This document shows, piece by piece, positions 62,771 through 64,000 of a stretch of DNA of 64,000 nt. This stretch comes from Rhizobium laguerreae. Its GTDB lineage: Bacteria > Pseudomonadota > Alphaproteobacteria > Rhizobiales > Rhizobiaceae. The notes below the pieces were generated by a model. The model was given only the letters and a program-made list of their open reading frames with translations, was not told where the DNA came from and did no database searches. Positions within the stretch are counted from its first letter, which is position 1. Each line of letters begins with the position of its first letter. The position numbers were made by a program, and so were the translations under genes. Location: the NCBI RefSeq assembly GCF_002008165.1, contig NZ_MRDM01000029.1, forward strand, positions 372,001 through 436,000, in the 5' to 3' direction.

Positions 62771-64000
62771 AGTCCCCCACCAGTCGGCTGTTGATGATCC
62801 AGGGTGTCTGCTTGCCGCCGCTCGCAGCGAAAACCAGCGTCTTGACGCCGCGATACAGTTCGGAGGCCTCGATGCGACCATTGTGGTTGTGGTCATAACG
62901 ATCACGTTCTTTCCCGAGGACGGTAACGATCGCGTTGGTGAACAGGCCCCCCACCTCGCGGCGCCCGAGCGACTCCTGTCGCCCCTTCGCAGCGGCGAGA
63001 ACGGTGAGATTGGATCTAAGGGCGGCGAGGCTGTTGGCGAGATCGTCGTTGGTGGTGAAAGACCCGGTCCCCGCGGCGCCGGAGTGGCAGGCGTCAAGAA
63101 GGATGGTGATGCGCGCTTCGGTCCTTTCGAACAGCGCCGCCAGCCGGTCGAAAGGCAAGGCTGTGTGTTCGAGATCCGTTGGATCGGTGGCCGACGTCGC
63201 GAAAAAGAAACGCCCATTGCGGTCCTGCATGCCATGGCCGGCCAGAAACAGGACCGCGTGGTCCCCACGCGCCAGCCCGTCCAGCAGTCGCGCAGTCGCC
63301 TCCAGTATGGCCTCGGGTGTGGCACGCCTGTCCTTCGGCCCTACCTCGCCGCGGAACGGTGGCTCTTTGCCAAGCGGCTCGGTCAGCGTTTCGAGCACCG
63401 TGCCTGCATCGCGCAGAGGGTAGTTGAGCGAGCGCAGTCGCTCGTCCTCGTAAGTATTCACGCCGATGACGAGCGCGCGGGTGATCGCGCGGCGCGCAAG
63501 AGGCTCGCCGAGATCAGCGGATACCGGGAGGCTGGCCAGACCCGCAGAATTGAATCCGATGACGGACACCCAACGCGCGTCCTTAAGCCTCTCGAACGAC
63601 ACTGCATTTTCGACGGTGGCAGCATCAACCGTTTCGGTCAGGACACCGTCCTGAAAAACGGACATATGCACCGTCTCAGCCGGATCGAAGTGCAATACCG
63701 CTCTTACGCGACTGCCGTTTTCCTCGAGCGCGATCTCGCCTGTCAACGACGGCGGTACGCCCACCTCGGCGGCAGCCTCCGGCGTCTGCCCGCGATCAAG
63801 AACGGCGCGCGCCAGATCTGGGACCAGGCGCGCTGTGCCAAACCGGTCGAGACTATACTGTCCAACCTTACCGGGAAACTTCAGATCGATGAGGGTGGCG
63901 GCCTCGGCTGTCGCGTCGTAGTAATAGTCCTTGGTCCAGACCGCGATCTCGTCGTCGGCGATGCGCCCGGACAGGAGCGATTGCCTATCGTCCAGAATGG
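62757..64000 (-). CDS. Caspase-family (C14) protein with EF-hand-like loop, 5' part outside window
   Basis: About 413 residues are visible; the frame runs off the window at 64000. The N-terminal visible part reads like the end of a propeller or other regulatory region (GRIADDEIAVWTKDYYYDA). Then comes a p20-like caspase domain: ALVIGVNTYED, catalytic His in LAGHGMQD (codon 63234-63236), Cys in LLDACHSG (codon 63087-63089). Near the C-terminus DHNHNGRIEASE has the canonical EF-hand spacing. Family members are cysteine proteases cleaving after basic or acidic residues. Co-transcribed with two unknown membrane/secreted genes. A partial gene, so the full domain order is open. Confidence 0.85.
   Translation of the reverse strand, partial: ILDDRQSLLSGRIADDEIAVWTKDYYYDATAEAATLIDLKFPGKVGQYSLDRFGTARLVPDLARAVLDRGQTPEAAAEVGVPPSLTGEIALEENGSRVRAVLHFDPAETVHMSVFQDGVLTETVDAATVENAVSFERLKDARWVSVIGFNSAGLASLPVSADLGEPLARRAITRALVIGVNTYEDERLRSLNYPLRDAGTVLETLTEPLGKEPPFRGEVGPKDRRATPEAILEATARLLDGLARGDHAVLFLAGHGMQDRNGRFFFATSATDPTDLEHTALPFDRLAALFERTEARITILLDACHSGAAGTGSFTTNDDLANSLAALRSNLTVLAAAKGRQESLGRREVGGLFTNAIVTVLGKERDRYDHNHNGRIEASELYRGVKTLVFAASGGKQTPWIINSRLVGDYALF

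Overview
The window looks like a Rhizobium (R. leguminosarum/etli-type) replicon. Pointers are high GC, a RopA-type porin, a Kdp sensor/regulator pair followed by a PtsN paralogue, a Ti-plasmid-type TraA relaxase with its oriT, a TGA-N9-TCA (Iron-Responsive Operator, RirA-type) site before a ferric ABC transporter, and several promoters of the alphaproteobacterial general-stress sigma factor EcfG (GGAAC-N16/17-GTT). I see no rRNA, tRNA, CRISPR array or intact insertion sequence. The sequence alone does not say whether this is chromosome, chromid or plasmid.

Layout. 1-2.6 kb: 3' part of kdpD, then kdpE and a ptsN paralogue. 2.6-3.7 kb: porin gene. 4.0-7.8 kb: sulfate ABC transporter (sbp-cysT-cysW-cysA). 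8.1-10.3 kb: SleB-type lipoprotein hydrolase and peptidase T. 10.4-17.3 kb, minus strand: one long probable operon of a FadR-type regulator, a Cys/Met-metabolism PLP enzyme, a family-1 (sugar-type) ABC importer and a metallophosphoesterase with an altered motif. 17.5-20.4 kb: small accessory genes, one frameshifted. 20.5-24.5 kb: Fbp-type ferric iron importer. 24.7-30 kb: a stress-promoter small gene, a carboxylesterase, a frameshifted short-chain dehydrogenase and two LysR regulators.

30.4-44.5 kb is accessory DNA: a 1539-aa TraA relaxase/helicase, an oriT-like site, a cluster of inverted repeats, a 55-aa gene, a DUF736 gene, decayed LysR and endonuclease fragments, and a minus-strand glycolipid locus. 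That locus encodes a UbiA-HAD fusion, GtrA, DprE1-like and DprE2-like proteins and two tandem polytopic membrane proteins, the second one decayed. Together they could make polyprenyl-phosphoryl-D-arabinose, flip it and transfer the sugar to an unknown acceptor.

44.7-60.8 kb is a stress and DNA-maintenance island. At least six good EcfG-type promoters stand 25-60 bp upstream of small membrane proteins, DUF2934 proteins, a stabilization-type protein and the glgX - topoisomerase IB - LigD-polymerase operon. UdgX, a cardiolipin synthase, an endonuclease/exonuclease/phosphatase-family protein, a thioredoxin-reductase-like protein and a large hybrid histidine kinase lie among them. A further EcfG-type site precedes the small gene at 24.8 kb. 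The right end (61.7-64 kb) holds a caspase-family (C14) protein with an EF-hand-like loop, followed by a secreted and a membrane-anchored protein of unknown function; the caspase gene runs off the window.
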